Positions 17,629 through 27,472 of a stretch of DNA of 64,000 nucleotides are shown piece after piece. Positions within the stretch are counted from its first letter, which is position 1, and every line of letters starts with the position of its first letter. Under the pieces are notes generated by a model. That model was given only the letters and a program-made list of their open reading frames with translations, searched no databases and was not told the DNA's origin. This DNA comes from Paracoccus tegillarcae (GTDB lineage: Bacteria > Pseudomonadota > Alphaproteobacteria > Rhodobacterales > Rhodobacteraceae). The stretch lies in the NCBI RefSeq assembly GCF_002847305.1, contig NZ_CP025409.1, forward strand, positions 28,523-92,522, written 5' to 3'. The translations under genes and the position numbers were made by a program.

Positions 17629-18203
17629 CAGAATTTCCCTCCGCACATGGCTTCCACCTGGTCGCGCAGCTCGTTGCCATCTTTTTCGTATTCGCCACCG
17701 ATAATCAGGCGGTTCCAGTCATCGCCATGTTCGGCGACGATCTGATCCTTGATCTTTTGGACCTCGGCGAAAGGCGCGACCTTGCCCGCACAGGTGCAAT
17801 CTTTGGTCGTCAATACCCGCTCATAGCGCACGTAATCGTATAACATTCGATCGGCGTATGCGTCTGGTGTCCCTCTGAAAAACTCCGCCGACTTCACTTC
17901 CGGCACCTTCTCGCAGGTCTCGTAAAGCACGTTCTCGGTCAGTGCCTCGGGCATATCGCCGGTCCCGCCGGCCGGCGGCGACATGCGCAGGTAATCGTCC
18001 TCGGCCTGCACGTCCTCTTCCGTCATTCCGAGATCTGGGTCGGGCTCGTTGAAAATCTCGTCCAGCCCGGCAAAGGGATTGTCGTCGGCCTGCGTCACCA
18101 GGCCCTCGGGCGTGGTTTCCTCGACCGGCCGCATCTGCGCCACCGCCACGGCGGCCAGAACGGCAAGGACGGCAGTTCCGCCCAGGATCATGCGCTTCTT
18201 CAT
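17628..18203 (-). CDS. Secreted protein in T4SS operon, unknown family
   Basis: 191 aa. Signal peptide MKKRMILGGTAVLAVLAAVA ending AVAQ. The mature part is acidic (PDPDLGMTEEDVQAEDDYLR) and has four cysteines: YETCEKV, KDCTCAGK, and a final AMCGGKF. These suggest a disulfide-stabilised periplasmic domain. It lies between virB5 and virB6, where some T4SS encode VirB6-associated or entry-exclusion proteins. No family recognised. Confidence 0.85.
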   Translation of the reverse strand: MKKRMILGGTAVLAVLAAVAVAQMRPVEETTPEGLVTQADDNPFAGLDEIFNEPDPDLGMTEEDVQAEDDYLRMSPPAGGTGDMPEALTENVLYETCEKVPEVKSAEFFRGTPDAYADRMLYDYVRYERVLTTKDCTCAGKVAPFAEVQKIKDQIVAEHGDDWNRLIIGGEYEKDGNELRDQVEAMCGGKF

Positions 18204-18204
18204 C

Positions 18205-18996
18205 TCAATCCTCCGGCAGCTTGATGGTCAGGTATTTCTCTTCATCGGCGGCAGTCGCGGCATCCATGATCCCGGCTTCGCCAAGGCTCACGGTCTGCAC
18301 CGCCTCCATCGCCCAGATATTCGCCAGCGCGATACCAAGCTCCCCGGTCACGCGCGTATTCAGATCGATGGCTTCCTTCAGGTTCGTCGTGTCGCCGATC
18401 TGCTGCATGAAACCGTCCATCCGCGTCAGGCTTTCCCGTGCCGCCTGCGAAGAGCTTTCCGCAGCCACCGACATGAAAGCGCCGACATTGGCCTGGTTGC
18501 CGATGCGCGCAGCCGAAGGATCGTCGCTGCTTGCCAGTGCATCCACATCGCTGCGTTCGATGCCGGATTGTTCAAACGTCTTGTCCACATAGCCGCTGAC
18601 ACTGGTGCCGCCGATCTGGCTGGCATTTGCCAGCACGCCGGACCAGTTGCCCGCCTTGGCCGCATCGAGTGATTTCGACAGGTCCGAGAAATCGGGCAGG
18701 ATATCGCGCAGGAAACTGGCCGGATCGAGGCCGAGATCGGCCAGGCTCAACCCGTTGCGCAGCGCATCGAGCTGCGCTTCCAGCGTCCTGATCTGTTCGA
18801 CCAGCTTCAGCGTCTGCTCGTCCAGCTTCACATTCTGCGCGATCTGCTCGCGCAGCTGAAGCTTCTGTTCGGCGATCATTTCTTGGAGCTTGGCGATGCT
18901 GGTCACGTCGATCGTCGGCACGCCCTGGCCAAAGGCAGTCGGCGCGGCCATGATCGCCAGCACGGTCAGGCCGAGTTTCATCTTCGTCAAAATCAT
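18205..18996 (-). CDS. virB5: VirB5-like pilus component
   Basis: 263 aa. Signal peptide ending TAFGQG near residue 25, then a coiled-coil N-terminal arm ([19 protein letters not shown]) and a helical body, typical of VirB5/TrbJ minor pilins that sit at the pilus tip. [17 protein letters not shown] and [12 protein letters not shown] near the C-terminus recur almost exactly in the upstream neighbour, showing the two are paralogues outside the latter's enzyme domain. Confidence 0.92.
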   Translation of the reverse strand: MILTKMKLGLTVLAIMAAPTAFGQGVPTIDVTSIAKLQEMIAEQKLQLREQIAQNVKLDEQTLKLVEQIRTLEAQLDALRNGLSLADLGLDPASFLRDILPDFSDLSKSLDAAKAGNWSGVLANASQIGGTSVSGYVDKTFEQSGIERSDVDALASSDDPSAARIGNQANVGAFMSVAAESSSQAARESLTRMDGFMQQIGDTTNLKEAIDLNTRVTGELGIALANIWAMEAVQTVSLGEAGIMDAATAADEEKYLTIKLPED

Positions 18997-20156
18997 GGCT
19001 GTAACCTCACCTGCAAATATTTTTCATCTTCGATATAGGCCTGGATCAGCAGCGCATTCCGCGCCGCCTCGATCTTCTGGCGTGTCGCCATCAGCCGGAT
19101 CAGGATATTGCCCATCCGCGCAACCTCGCCCCGCGCATAGGTGTTCAGATCCATCGCTTCCTTCACCGACTGCGTGCCCTCGATCTGGCTGACGATCGAC
19201 CGCAGCCGCGTGGCGGAAGCAGTCATCGTGTCCATTGACCAGGCGGCGTAATGCGTCCCGGCATCCGAGAGGTTCGAGGCTTCGGCAATCGCCAGATCCT
19301 TGGGATCGAGCGTGCCGATCGCATCGGCCGCGCCGCCCATGCGCGCGGCATAGCGGCTGTAATAGCCGCTGATCTTGCGCACATAATCCTGGGTTTCCTT
19401 GTAAGGCGGGACGCCATTGTATTTCTGGACCGCGCCTGGACCGGCATTATAGGCGGCAAGCGCCAGTTCCATCGAGCCGAACTTGCCCAACTGTTCCAGC
19501 AGGTATCGGGCGCCGCCGTCCAGTTGCAGGCGCGGATCGTCGTAATAGGCCGGATATATGCCGAGATATTGCGCCGTGCCGGGGATGATCTGCGTGAGGC
19601 CGAAGGCTGCCTTCGGGCTTTTCGCGCCGATGGAGAAATTCGATTCCTGCTTCACCAGTGCCTGGAACCAGCAGCGGAACTCAACGGCATTGATGCCCGC
19701 GCGGCCAAGCGCGGGATGGCCCCCGAACTTGATCGCGGTTTCTGCGATCATCTGTTCGATCGTCACGGGCGCATCGCCCATGATCCGGTCAACATAGGGA
19801 TTATTGTCGTCGATCGCATAGACCGTCGAGGCCGCATAGGCACTGCCTGCGCCGCCGCCCTCTTCCAGCCCCGGAATGAAGGCGCTGGTGCCGGTCAGCA
19901 GTTCCAGCGTGCCATCGAGCGCCGCCAGCTGTTCCTTTTCCCGCGCCAGAAGCTCCGTCTGCCGCGCGGTTTCCTCGATCTCCGCAGTCCTGGTTTCATG
20001 GCCGGTGTCGAGTTGCAGGATGATGGCGAGAATGCCCTTGGCGTCGATATCGGGCACACCCTGGGCCAGTACCGCAAGCGGTGCCGCGGTCACGCTGGCC
20101 GCCATCAGCAGGCAGGTCGTCCGCCTGCCCGTCCGGTCACTTCGCCGCAGGAACAT
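18993..20156 (-). CDS. Lytic transglycosylase domain inserted in a VirB5-like protein
   Basis: 387 aa from the ATG at 20156; a longer frame begins at 20234. Signal peptide [18 protein letters not shown]... ending VLAQG. Residues about 33-85 ([13 protein letters not shown] then [18 protein letters not shown]) match the VirB5 coiled-coil arm. Residues about 130-265 are an SLT domain: [16 protein letters not shown] with the catalytic Glu, [17 protein letters not shown] and [18 protein letters not shown]. The last 90 residues ([30 protein letters not shown]) match the VirB5 C-terminus. It overlaps virB5 by four bases. Predicted to open peptidoglycan at the T4SS while tethered as a VirB5 paralogue. 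Confidence 0.9.
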   Translation of the reverse strand: MFLRRSDRTGRRTTCLLMAASVTAAPLAVLAQGVPDIDAKGILAIILQLDTGHETRTAEIEETARQTELLAREKEQLAALDGTLELLTGTSAFIPGLEEGGGAGSAYAASTVYAIDDNNPYVDRIMGDAPVTIEQMIAETAIKFGGHPALGRAGINAVEFRCWFQALVKQESNFSIGAKSPKAAFGLTQIIPGTAQYLGIYPAYYDDPRLQLDGGARYLLEQLGKFGSMELALAAYNAGPGAVQKYNGVPPYKETQDYVRKISGYYSRYAARMGGAADAIGTLDPKDLAIAEASNLSDAGTHYAAWSMDTMTASATRLRSIVSQIEGTQSVKEAMDLNTYARGEVARMGNILIRLMATRQKIEAARNALLIQAYIEDEKYLQVRLQP

Positions 20157-20286
20157 AACGGAAATCGCAATCGTCAGAGGGAAGCAGGGCCATGCTGGAC
20201 CAGCAGTTGCTCTTTTTGATCGGTGTCTCGCCACAGGCTGCCAGCAGCGGCAGGGCGGTCAGAAGCAGGATAATCGCCTTCGTCAT
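20137..20286 (-). CDS. virB7: VirB7-like small lipoprotein
   Basis: 49 aa: [20 protein letters not shown], with lipobox LAAC and lipid-bearing Cys17, then [20 protein letters not shown] with two more cysteines. VirB7 lipoproteins pair with VirB9 in the outer-membrane core, often by disulfide. It begins two bases after virB4 ends and overlaps the next gene by 20 bases. Size, lipobox and operon position support the call; sequence conservation of VirB7 is too low for certainty. Confidence 0.8.
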   Translation of the reverse strand: MTKAIILLLTALPLLAACGETPIKKSNCWSSMALLPSDDCDFRYVPAAK

Positions 20287-20287
20287 C

Positions 20288-22651
20288 TTATTCGGTCCTC
20301 CAGAAATTCGGTATCTTTGCGTAATCCTCGCCAAAAGCCTGTTTCGCGGCAGTATCGCTGCCAAGCGCGGCCAGGAGTGGTCCCAATGCGGACAGATCGG
20401 CATTCAGCACTGTCGAGCCGGTATGACCATTGAACAGCACTTCGCGCTGTCCGCGCGATCCATTCAGCAGAAAGCCGATCTGGTTCTCGGTCAGGCCATA
20501 GCCGTCATAGTCCCGCTCGGTCGCGCGGCTGTTCGGAAACAGCATCCGGTTCGGCAGACCTTCGAGGATCGACTTCGCCTTGCTGTCCCGTATCTGGCTC
20601 GGAAACTGCGTCATCAGGAACATCAGGACGTTCTGTTTCCGCACGGTCGGCAGCCATTTCGGAACCCGCAGCGAGAAATAATTGTCATCCATCACCCGGC
20701 TGGCCTCATCGATCAGCAGGGCAGTCGGAATATGATCCTCGAACATCAGTTCGAGGCGCCGGAAGATATAACTCAGCACCGCCGTGCGCTCGATCGGCAG
20801 GTCAAGGATCTCCGTCAGATCGATCCCGAGCACATTGCCCGCACCCTCGAAATCGACAATCGGGCGATCCGCTTCGCCGAAAACCCAGCCATAACGGCCC
20901 GCCGGTCCCCATTCGCCGATCCGCATAGCCAGATTGCGGCCATCGTTCACATCGCCGATCAGGTCCTGGAAATGTCGGAAGTCCCGAAGCTCGGCCGGGG
21001 CCTGCCCGTTCTGCCGGATCGCCGATTTCAGCGCATCCGACTGCTGCGGTGTCAGTTTCTGGCCGCCGCGTTCCACCAGCGTTGACAGCCAGTCCATCTG
21101 CCAGGCCTCGCCACGCGGGCCGCTTTCGGTCAGAAGTGGGTTCAGCCCGGTCGGCTGACCGGCAAGGATCTCCGCATAACGGCCACCAAGCGCCGTCACG
21201 ACGGGACGCAACGCCTTGTCCTTGTCGAAGAGGATGAGACGGATACCGGCCCGCATCGCCTGCGTCGCCAGAAAGGCCATCGTCGTCGATTTACCTGCAT
21301 CGGACGGGCCGAGAACCAGCGTGTGTCCAAGCGTCGGGTCGGCGGGCGCTGGCTTGCCGGGCTTGTGCCAACTGAAGCGATGCGCGCAACCGCCCGCTGT
21401 TTCCATCACCGTGATCGGCGTCTGCCAGGGCAAACCCTCCGCCGGTGTGCCGGCATCTTCCATGTGCAGCGATGCCATATCGGCGAATGTGACCGTGCTG
21501 ACAGCCATTTCAAAGCACTGATAGTCCTGGTTGCCGGGGTGCTGTGCGAAGAAGGTCGCCTCCTGCGCACGCATGGTGCGCGTCAGCGTCACCTTCATCC
21601 GCTCGGCAATTCCCCGGATATGAGAGACGCGGGCGTCCAGTTCCGCTTCACTGTCTGCGAAGATCGTGATCGACAGCTGATGCGCACCGATCCCGAGTTT
21701 TCCGGTCTCCACGTCATCGGCAGCTTGGAGCAGTTGCGCCTCGATCGTCGGCACCAGATCGCCAGCGGCACGGATCTGGTTGACGCGGCGCTTCACCCGC
21801 CCCGAAATCTTGTGATTTGCGACCGGGGTGAAGGAATGGCAGATCACCGTGTCAATCGAGGTGTCGAGCGCATCGAGCATCCCCGGCCAGGTGGTTTCAC
21901 TGTATTTCCAGATTGCCAGCGTCGCCGCATACCGCGGCCGGTCGAAACCTTCTTCGACCTTCATCGATCCCCTGTTCGGATCGAAAGCCACGGCGATATT
22001 CGACACATCCTCGGCGATCATGGTCCGTGACCCACGATATTCCTTGCGCAGAACCGCCGTGTTGATGGCCGACAGGAAGCCAAGAAGGCTTCCGTCACCG
22101 ATCTTCAACCGGCGCGTGCGAACCGCAAAGCTTGTCTCGATGATCGACACAACCTCACGCAATTCGTGCAGCCGCTTGGCCGTATTGTTGTCGAGAAGGC
22201 GATTGGCCGCCTTCCCGAAGAGCGGCACCCGCAAGGGCTGCACCTGGTTGCGAACGACCGTCAGCACCAGCACGAAATCATGCAGGTTCCTGCTGTCCAG
22301 ATGCGCCTGCCAGGCACGATCCACATCCGCCGCAAATCCGTCGCCACGGATCGGCTTCAATCCGAACTCGGCCGGGCGCATCATCCGGTGGACATAGATC
22401 GTGAAGCGTTCGTCCAATCCGTCGAGGACATGTGCAAACGCCCGCCGCAATTCGCGGATATCGCCGTCCGAACTGGTCGTGCCGTCGATGCCGGTCACTT
22501 CCATAGCCATCATCAGGCCATTTTCGCGAGTGCGGATCGTTTCGTCATCGACCTCAAGCACATAGGGCATGTGCCGGTAGAGCTTCATGTCGGCCGGCAG
22601 GACCGCCCGCGCACGCTCGCTCAACTCGTTCATGTCGCGGGCGTTAAACAT
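20288..22651 (-). CDS. virB4: VirB4 ATPase
   Basis: 787-aa T4SS energiser. Walker A LGPSDAGKSTTMAFLATQ near residue 447 and Walker B-region PTALLIDEASRVMDDNYFS near 650, followed by VLMFLMTQFPSQIRDSKA. The N-terminal domain contains YVHRMMRPAEFGLKPI. Length is typical of VirB4/TrbE. The start overlaps virB3 by eight bases. Confidence 0.97.
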   Translation of the reverse strand: MFNARDMNELSERARAVLPADMKLYRHMPYVLEVDDETIRTRENGLMMAMEVTGIDGTTSSDGDIRELRRAFAHVLDGLDERFTIYVHRMMRPAEFGLKPIRGDGFAADVDRAWQAHLDSRNLHDFVLVLTVVRNQVQPLRVPLFGKAANRLLDNNTAKRLHELREVVSIIETSFAVRTRRLKIGDGSLLGFLSAINTAVLRKEYRGSRTMIAEDVSNIAVAFDPNRGSMKVEEGFDRPRYAATLAIWKYSETTWPGMLDALDTSIDTVICHSFTPVANHKISGRVKRRVNQIRAAGDLVPTIEAQLLQAADDVETGKLGIGAHQLSITIFADSEAELDARVSHIRGIAERMKVTLTRTMRAQEATFFAQHPGNQDYQCFEMAVSTVTFADMASLHMEDAGTPAEGLPWQTPITVMETAGGCAHRFSWHKPGKPAPADPTLGHTLVLGPSDAGKSTTMAFLATQAMRAGIRLILFDKDKALRPVVTALGGRYAEILAGQPTGLNPLLTESGPRGEAWQMDWLSTLVERGGQKLTPQQSDALKSAIRQNGQAPAELRDFRHFQDLIGDVNDGRNLAMRIGEWGPAGRYGWVFGEADRPIVDFEGAGNVLGIDLTEILDLPIERTAVLSYIFRRLELMFEDHIPTALLIDEASRVMDDNYFSLRVPKWLPTVRKQNVLMFLMTQFPSQIRDSKAKSILEGLPNRMLFPNSRATERDYDGYGLTENQIGFLLNGSRGQREVLFNGHTGSTVLNADLSALGPLLAALGSDTAAKQAFGEDYAKIPNFWRTE

Positions 22652-22922
22652 AGCGACGCACCCTCTTTTCCCCGGTTACCGCCAGTTTCGGCGGCGTCCG
22701 TTGAAAAATGACGGCCAGCACACGATGGCCGTGTGGGTTGATGATCGCGGCGACACGGGCTGCCGGATACCAGAATAGGCCAGTCAGCAGCCATGGCATC
22801 CACTTGAACCAGATGAAGGGCAACATGATCAGCGCCCCCACCGCCAGCGTATAGGGCATGGGCAGGCCAGCAAGATTGGCCTGCCTCGAAAGCCCGAGAA
22901 TGACGGGGGTTCTCTCGGTCAT
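22644..22922 (-). CDS. virB3: VirB3
   Basis: 92-aa inner-membrane protein. Start ATG at 22922 shares a base with the virB2 stop. Hydrophobic double segment YTLAVGALIMLPFIWFKWMP and WLLTGLFWYPAARVAAIINP, flanked by a short N-terminal tail (ERTPVILGLSRQANLAGLP) typical of VirB3/TrbD. Confidence 0.93.
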   Translation of the reverse strand: MTERTPVILGLSRQANLAGLPMPYTLAVGALIMLPFIWFKWMPWLLTGLFWYPAARVAAIINPHGHRVLAVIFQRTPPKLAVTGEKRVRRYV

Positions 22923-23230
22923 CAGGTGAACACCGCCTTCAGCTGGGTGACGATATTGGTCGCGCCGAATGCAAAGAATGCGCCGACACAGATCATCAGC
23001 ACCCACATCCAGCTGATGCGATTGAAGGCAGCCAGGAGCCCGGTCACGATCAGGGCCACCGTGAAGAAGATCGTGATCGGGTTGCCCTTGAGCCAGGTCA
23101 GAAAGCTCGTGCCGAGCGTGTCGATCTTGCTGAACTGGACCTGCTGGGCCATGGCATCCGTCGCAACCAGCCCGACAAGCGCCACCATCAGGAGGCACAA
23201 TGCCAATTGCGTGAAATTCAATTTCGTCAT
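22922..23230 (-). CDS. virB2: VirB2 major pilin
   Basis: 102 aa from the ATG at 23230 behind AAGGA. Long signal region ending TDAMAQQ, then two hydrophobic helices (NPITIFFTVALIVTGLLAAF and MWVLMICVGAFFAFGATNIV) separated by a short polar loop, as in VirB2 pilins, some of which are cyclised. Head of the pilus-forming set. Confidence 0.93.
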   Translation of the reverse strand: MTKLNFTQLALCLLMVALVGLVATDAMAQQVQFSKIDTLGTSFLTWLKGNPITIFFTVALIVTGLLAAFNRISWMWVLMICVGAFFAFGATNIVTQLKAVFT

Positions 23231-23241
23231 GGCAAATCCTT

Positions 23242-23928
23242 TCATTTTGCTGCCATCAATCGGGCGTGGTGCGACAGGATCGTCACCACGTAATTCCTTG
23301 TTTCGCGATAAGGTGGGACGCCGCCGTATTTCTGGACGGCGCCGGGGCCGGCGTTATAGGCGGCAAGCGCCAGCGTCGGAGATTTGAAGGTCTGAAGCTG
23401 CATGAGCAAATAGCGGGCGCCGCCGTCCAGATTCTGCATTGGATCTCTTGGATCGACCCCGAGCCGCGCCGCCGTTCCGGGCATCAGCTGCGCCAGACCG
23501 CGCGCACCCTTCGGACTGACCGCCCTCGGATTGAACCGCGATTCCTGCCAGATCATCGCCTGGAACAGGGCAATCCATTCCGCGCGGGTCAAACCGGCAG
23601 CGGAAATAGCCGGGTGGTTCTGATATCTCGCCGCGGTCGCACGCACCCCTTCCAGCGGCGTCGAATAGTCGCCGACCGCCCCGCGCGTCGCGATGAAATT
23701 CATCTGGCCCGAGGTTGAAGCCGCCGCCGCACCGAGGTCCTCGACTTGCTGCTCTGGGGGTTTTGCCGGGACTATGAGTTTGCCCGCCTGATCATATCGA
23801 TAAACAGCCCGGTTCTGGGGATCAGTCGCGGCCTGCTCGCCTCCAGAAGATGACCCAAACCGGATTACGTCAGCCAGGCTGCAGGCACCGCTCGAAAGCA
23901 AGAAAATCAGCGCACAGGACAGCAACAT
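23242..23928 (-). CDS. virB1: VirB1-like lytic transglycosylase
   Basis: 228 aa from the ATG at 23928, which gives the signal sequence [20 protein letters not shown]; the frame is open further upstream but that part is poorly coding. The SLT domain shows [20 protein letters not shown] with the catalytic Glu, [17 protein letters not shown] and [18 protein letters not shown]. It cuts peptidoglycan for T4SS assembly. First gene of the vir operon. No strong ribosome binding site, so the start is uncertain. Confidence 0.9.
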   Translation of the reverse strand: MLLSCALIFLLSSGACSLADVIRFGSSSGGEQAATDPQNRAVYRYDQAGKLIVPAKPPEQQVEDLGAAAASTSGQMNFIATRGAVGDYSTPLEGVRATAARYQNHPAISAAGLTRAEWIALFQAMIWQESRFNPRAVSPKGARGLAQLMPGTAARLGVDPRDPMQNLDGGARYLLMQLQTFKSPTLALAAYNAGPGAVQKYGGVPPYRETRNYVVTILSHHARLMAAK

Positions 23929-23998
23929 GCAGAAAGTGTTCGCTGTCGAGCACGACCGCGACTGCCTAGCTCTGTCAAAGCCTTTATGACGCTCGCTG

Positions 23999-24571
23999 CT
24001 ATTCCGACCTTTGAGTTGGCTCGCGGGTCCCTGGTAGGCTAACGCGCTGCCGCTCACGATCGCCGGCAAATGATGGGATGATCGGAGATGAAACAGAGTA
24101 TTGTTTGCAGAACGAGTACATTCCGTTGACAGTCTTGAACAGCCGCATGTCGTCGGCTGTCCCGCCGCGCCTCGCCTTGAGCAATGGAATCTCTTGTTTC
24201 TCATCGGGCGAGACGAGAACAACAACCCACTCGCCGTACCAGTATGAGTTGCGTAAGTAGGCGTCCGTCCGGCAGAGCACGTCGAAGTGCCAGCCATCGC
24301 GCAAGTAATCCATGAATTCTTCTGCCTGATCCAGAACAAAGTAGGGCGACTTCATAAGGGCAGGCCTTGACACATTCCGTCTCCATAGACGGTCGCAGTG
24401 CCTGCAGTGGTTAGTCACCCAGGCATACGACATTATAAGTTCGTCAGCAACCTTGTAATATCGGCAAGCATCAAAAAACGTGGCCAATGTTGCAAGATCG
24501 TCTTCATGCCTAACGGCAAGTGCTACTTGTGTAGTCGTTTTCTGCAGAGGGGCCAACAAGCGAAAAATCAA
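23999..24571 (-). CDS. Hypothetical protein, start uncertain
   Basis: Up to 190 aa. Not recognised. Contains [16 protein letters not shown], a cysteine/histidine cluster [12 protein letters not shown] that could bind zinc, and [19 protein letters not shown]. The only upstream starts are TTG codons. Composition is less GC-rich than the vir genes, so it belongs with the neighbouring island rather than the T4SS. Confidence 0.55.
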   Translation of the reverse strand: MIFRLLAPLQKTTTQVALAVRHEDDLATLATFFDACRYYKVADELIMSYAWVTNHCRHCDRLWRRNVSRPALMKSPYFVLDQAEEFMDYLRDGWHFDVLCRTDAYLRNSYWYGEWVVVLVSPDEKQEIPLLKARRGGTADDMRLFKTVNGMYSFCKQYSVSSPIIPSFAGDRERQRVSLPGTREPTQRSE

Positions 24572-24879
24572 AGACGGGGCGTTTTAGCCGCAACTCAATC
24601 AGACCTGATAGGGGCCACTCTGGTCTCGGTACCGGCGACTCCGCTAAAACTTCATCTTAGCGCGCTGGCCACCGGTGCGTGCTCGTGCAGATCATGGCGC
24701 ACCGACCGAGTGGACAGTGAGCTCCTCCCCAACTCTTAGACAGATTTCCGGGAGGAGTTCACAGACCTGGGTAAAAACTATGGTGAGCAGCCCAGTCCGC
24801 GTGGCGCCGCATCTCCGTATTGATTGATGTTTCGGTCGACCATCGCCGCTAAGATTGAACAGGAGCGCTCTTTTGGATG
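24572..24879. other. Intergenic region
   Basis: About 310 bases between two minus-strand genes. No gene or clear hairpin seen; the frames crossing it lack start signals. Confidence 0.45.
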
Positions 24880-25902
24880 TTAACTTCCGCGCAAAAATGA
24901 CGCCAGACGAGTCCCCGCAAAGAGAACGTAGGGCAGTCTCGCTATCGAATAGTGGCCGCAGTTCAAGCGAACGACATCCGGTTCGGCACCGAAGCCACGG
25001 AGACGCGCAATCAACCTTTCTGATAAACACGGTAGAACAACCTTGTCCCGCTCAGCGACGACAACCTGCAACGCCAGCCCGTTTCTAGCAAGCCTAACAG
25101 AATAATCCTCAAGATTCAGAGGTCTCCACGCGGCATTTAGATCTGCCAAACATATCGAAGCCTCAAGCTGCATCCGAATCTGTCGCGTCGCACGACCAGT
25201 CCATACCATGTCAGCCAGACTTCCCGCCGGCAAAAATAACGAAGCCTTTTCGACGCTATCATCATGCGCCGCCACTATGCCTGCAATCCAAGCGCCGAGA
25301 CTAAACCCCAGAACAGAAATTTCCTGATAGCCTCTATTTCTTAAGCATTGAACTAGATTTCGGCCATCCCAAACAGCCTGCCGAAACGACGCAATCGTCC
25401 GACCAAGGTTTGCACTGAGCATAAAGTCACTGTGCGTGGCACCGCGCCGGCTTCTCTCTAAATGATAGGGTAACGCCATTTCAGCAACTGAAATACCACG
25501 ATTTGCAAGATAAGCTGCGAGACGTGGCTGTCGTTTGCGAGCATTCCATTGGTGGAAAACGACGACAGCATGCTTTGATTTGCTGCCTTGGGTAAGCTTT
25601 GTAACAACAATGTTATTAGCATCTATGCTTGAAACAAATGCTGAAGGGAAACTTATAAATCCATCTACGGAATTTATCTTCGACAGAGATAAAGAGGGCG
25701 GATCGAAAAAAGTTTTATCATGCATCGCGCGCAATGCCAGATCGCTGAAATCACTCACCTTCACCAACTTTTGAGAGTTCGAAAACGCAAGGTGTCCATC
25801 TAATACATAGCTACCAACATTCTTTCCAAGCTCACCTTCGACCGCTCTTCGCTCGTCCCAACGATCAAGCCATCTATGATACACGCAATCACCCCTCAGC
25901 AT
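24880..25902 (-). CDS. Alpha/beta-hydrolase-fold protein
   Basis: 340 aa from the ATG at 25902 (a TTG lies at 25923). Nucleophile elbow ISVLGFSLGAWIAGIVAA (G-F-S-L-G) near residue 205, a possible acid in VVVAERDKVVLP and histidine in LNCGHYSIARLP near the end, so the Ser-Asp-His triad appears complete. HAVVVFHQWNARKRQPRL would be the oxyanion region. No signal peptide. It overlaps the HTH-membrane gene by 14 bases, so the two are coupled. AT-richer than its surroundings. The substrate cannot be told; phospholipase, esterase or peptidase are all open. Confidence 0.8.
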   Translation of the reverse strand: MLRGDCVYHRWLDRWDERRAVEGELGKNVGSYVLDGHLAFSNSQKLVKVSDFSDLALRAMHDKTFFDPPSLSLSKINSVDGFISFPSAFVSSIDANNIVVTKLTQGSKSKHAVVVFHQWNARKRQPRLAAYLANRGISVAEMALPYHLERSRRGATHSDFMLSANLGRTIASFRQAVWDGRNLVQCLRNRGYQEISVLGFSLGAWIAGIVAAHDDSVEKASLFLPAGSLADMVWTGRATRQIRMQLEASICLADLNAAWRPLNLEDYSVRLARNGLALQVVVAERDKVVLPCLSERLIARLRGFGAEPDVVRLNCGHYSIARLPYVLFAGTRLASFLRGS

Positions 25903-27472
25903 CGACAAAATCGTCTCGATCAAAGCCCGGTCTTAGTATTCCACACAAAGCTAACAGAACAGACACAAACAGAAGAATTGAGAAGCCCACGAACGAGCCA
26001 ATCAGCAGATAAGCGCAGCACAATATCGCCACCACAAATGTCATCTTCCCAAGCGTTCGATGAAACAATTTTGCGCCTTCTAAATTTAGTGTTCCAGATA
26101 TAAATACCACCAAGCTTGACAACGCTACAATCAAACTGCTGTAATGTGTCGGTAAACTATAGGCGACAGAAGTTCCTGGCCCGAGCGGCTGGCTGAGGCC
26201 TGACAGCGCATCATCAAACATCCAAACAATAATGTTTCCTCTGCCTGTTGCTGTATAGGTGCTTTGCAGCTTCATGCAAATCGCTATCAGCAACCCCAAG
26301 CAAGTGCACCTAAACGACGCAGTGAAAATTTTATATGCAATGCTTCGGCAGTCAAAGTTACAGCGCTTGTTGACAATCTCGCCGCTTTGCGAAGTTATTT
26401 CGGCGTAATCATGTGTTATCGCAAAAACTAAAATTAAGCTTGAGAAAAACAAATAGAAGAAAACCGCCATGTAAAGATATGCCAATCCCGTGAAAAGAAC
26501 TTCAGTTGGCGCCGAAATTAAGTCTGGGCGAATATTTGAAAAATTACCCCAATCTGGCGCATAGTGTCCTTCACCGCTGAGAATCGGCCGTAACCTAATG
26601 GCTATCCATTGTATAACCCCAGCAAACACCAAGCAAATTATAAGCACGATCCAGTGCGTATGATTGAAAGCACTGTAACTATCGGACCACGATTTATTTA
26701 CCCTGAGGCCCGCATCTTCTGCATCTAAGCTCTGCCTGTATTGCTTCCATAGCGCAATACAATTGCTCGCGACAGTAAAAGACAGTGGCATTAAGACCAT
26801 AAACAACAAAGTCCAATTGGGCGCCCAAAGAAATCCTACCTCCTTTAGAGCACCATCGCCAAGATCGTATCTAATACTATGAATGCCAAGCAAGTACGAA
26901 AGAAAGCCAAGTGCGACGGCTCCGCCAAATACCGCAGAGGGTAGGTCAAGCGGTGAGCCTTTACTAAAAATTGCTTCGGTTCGCACCGCAAGGCTTAAGG
27001 ACCGGCCATCTCTGTTCGTTCGCTGTGCGTGGTCGACAATACTTTCATCAACCTCCGAGGTCTGATCGTTAACAACCCCCTCGCTTTCGGTGCGTTGCTT
27101 CCGCCTCCTCGCAGCCAGACGTGACTGCGCAGCTCCAAGCGCAATCTGCCATTCGCTCGTGGCATTCGGATCATCGCAGCCCAAGACCCGCGCCAGCCAC
27201 CTGATATTGGCTTGGCTGATGCCCTTCTCGTTATCTTGAAACCAATGCTGAACAGTCCTGAGGTCGACGCCAACCCCATTGCTGTCAAGCTGTGAGATTG
27301 CTTCCGCCAACAACTCCGGAGACCATGATCCCGGTGGAAAGCCATCTTCTCCAACGTTTCGTCCGGCACCAGATGAAACTACCCGTCTCAAAATCTCCTT
27401 AATGTCACTGCCATCTTGGGGCGGCGGAAGAAAAATTTTACCATTTTTTAACAATGCCTTAGTCTCTGTCAT
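25889..27472 (-). CDS. HTH plus multispanning membrane protein
   Basis: 527 aa from the ATG at 27472. Residues about 45-105 look like an XRE-type HTH (WSPELLAEAISQLDSNGVGV, LRTVQHWFQDNEKGISQANI, WLARVLGCDDP). Then a basic linker (SRLAARRRKQRTE) and seven or eight membrane helices, e.g. SAVFGGAVALGFLSYLLGIH, WTLLFMVLMPLSFTVASN, HWIVLIICLVFAGVIQWIAI and YMAVFFYLFFSSLILVFAI. Family not recognised. A DNA-binding-like head on a membrane body, coupled to a hydrolase and of low GC, suggests a horizontally acquired sensing or defence pair. Confidence 0.8.
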   Translation of the reverse strand: MTETKALLKNGKIFLPPPQDGSDIKEILRRVVSSGAGRNVGEDGFPPGSWSPELLAEAISQLDSNGVGVDLRTVQHWFQDNEKGISQANIRWLARVLGCDDPNATSEWQIALGAAQSRLAARRRKQRTESEGVVNDQTSEVDESIVDHAQRTNRDGRSLSLAVRTEAIFSKGSPLDLPSAVFGGAVALGFLSYLLGIHSIRYDLGDGALKEVGFLWAPNWTLLFMVLMPLSFTVASNCIALWKQYRQSLDAEDAGLRVNKSWSDSYSAFNHTHWIVLIICLVFAGVIQWIAIRLRPILSGEGHYAPDWGNFSNIRPDLISAPTEVLFTGLAYLYMAVFFYLFFSSLILVFAITHDYAEITSQSGEIVNKRCNFDCRSIAYKIFTASFRCTCLGLLIAICMKLQSTYTATGRGNIIVWMFDDALSGLSQPLGPGTSVAYSLPTHYSSLIVALSSLVVFISGTLNLEGAKLFHRTLGKMTFVVAILCCAYLLIGSFVGFSILLFVSVLLALCGILRPGFDRDDFVDAEG

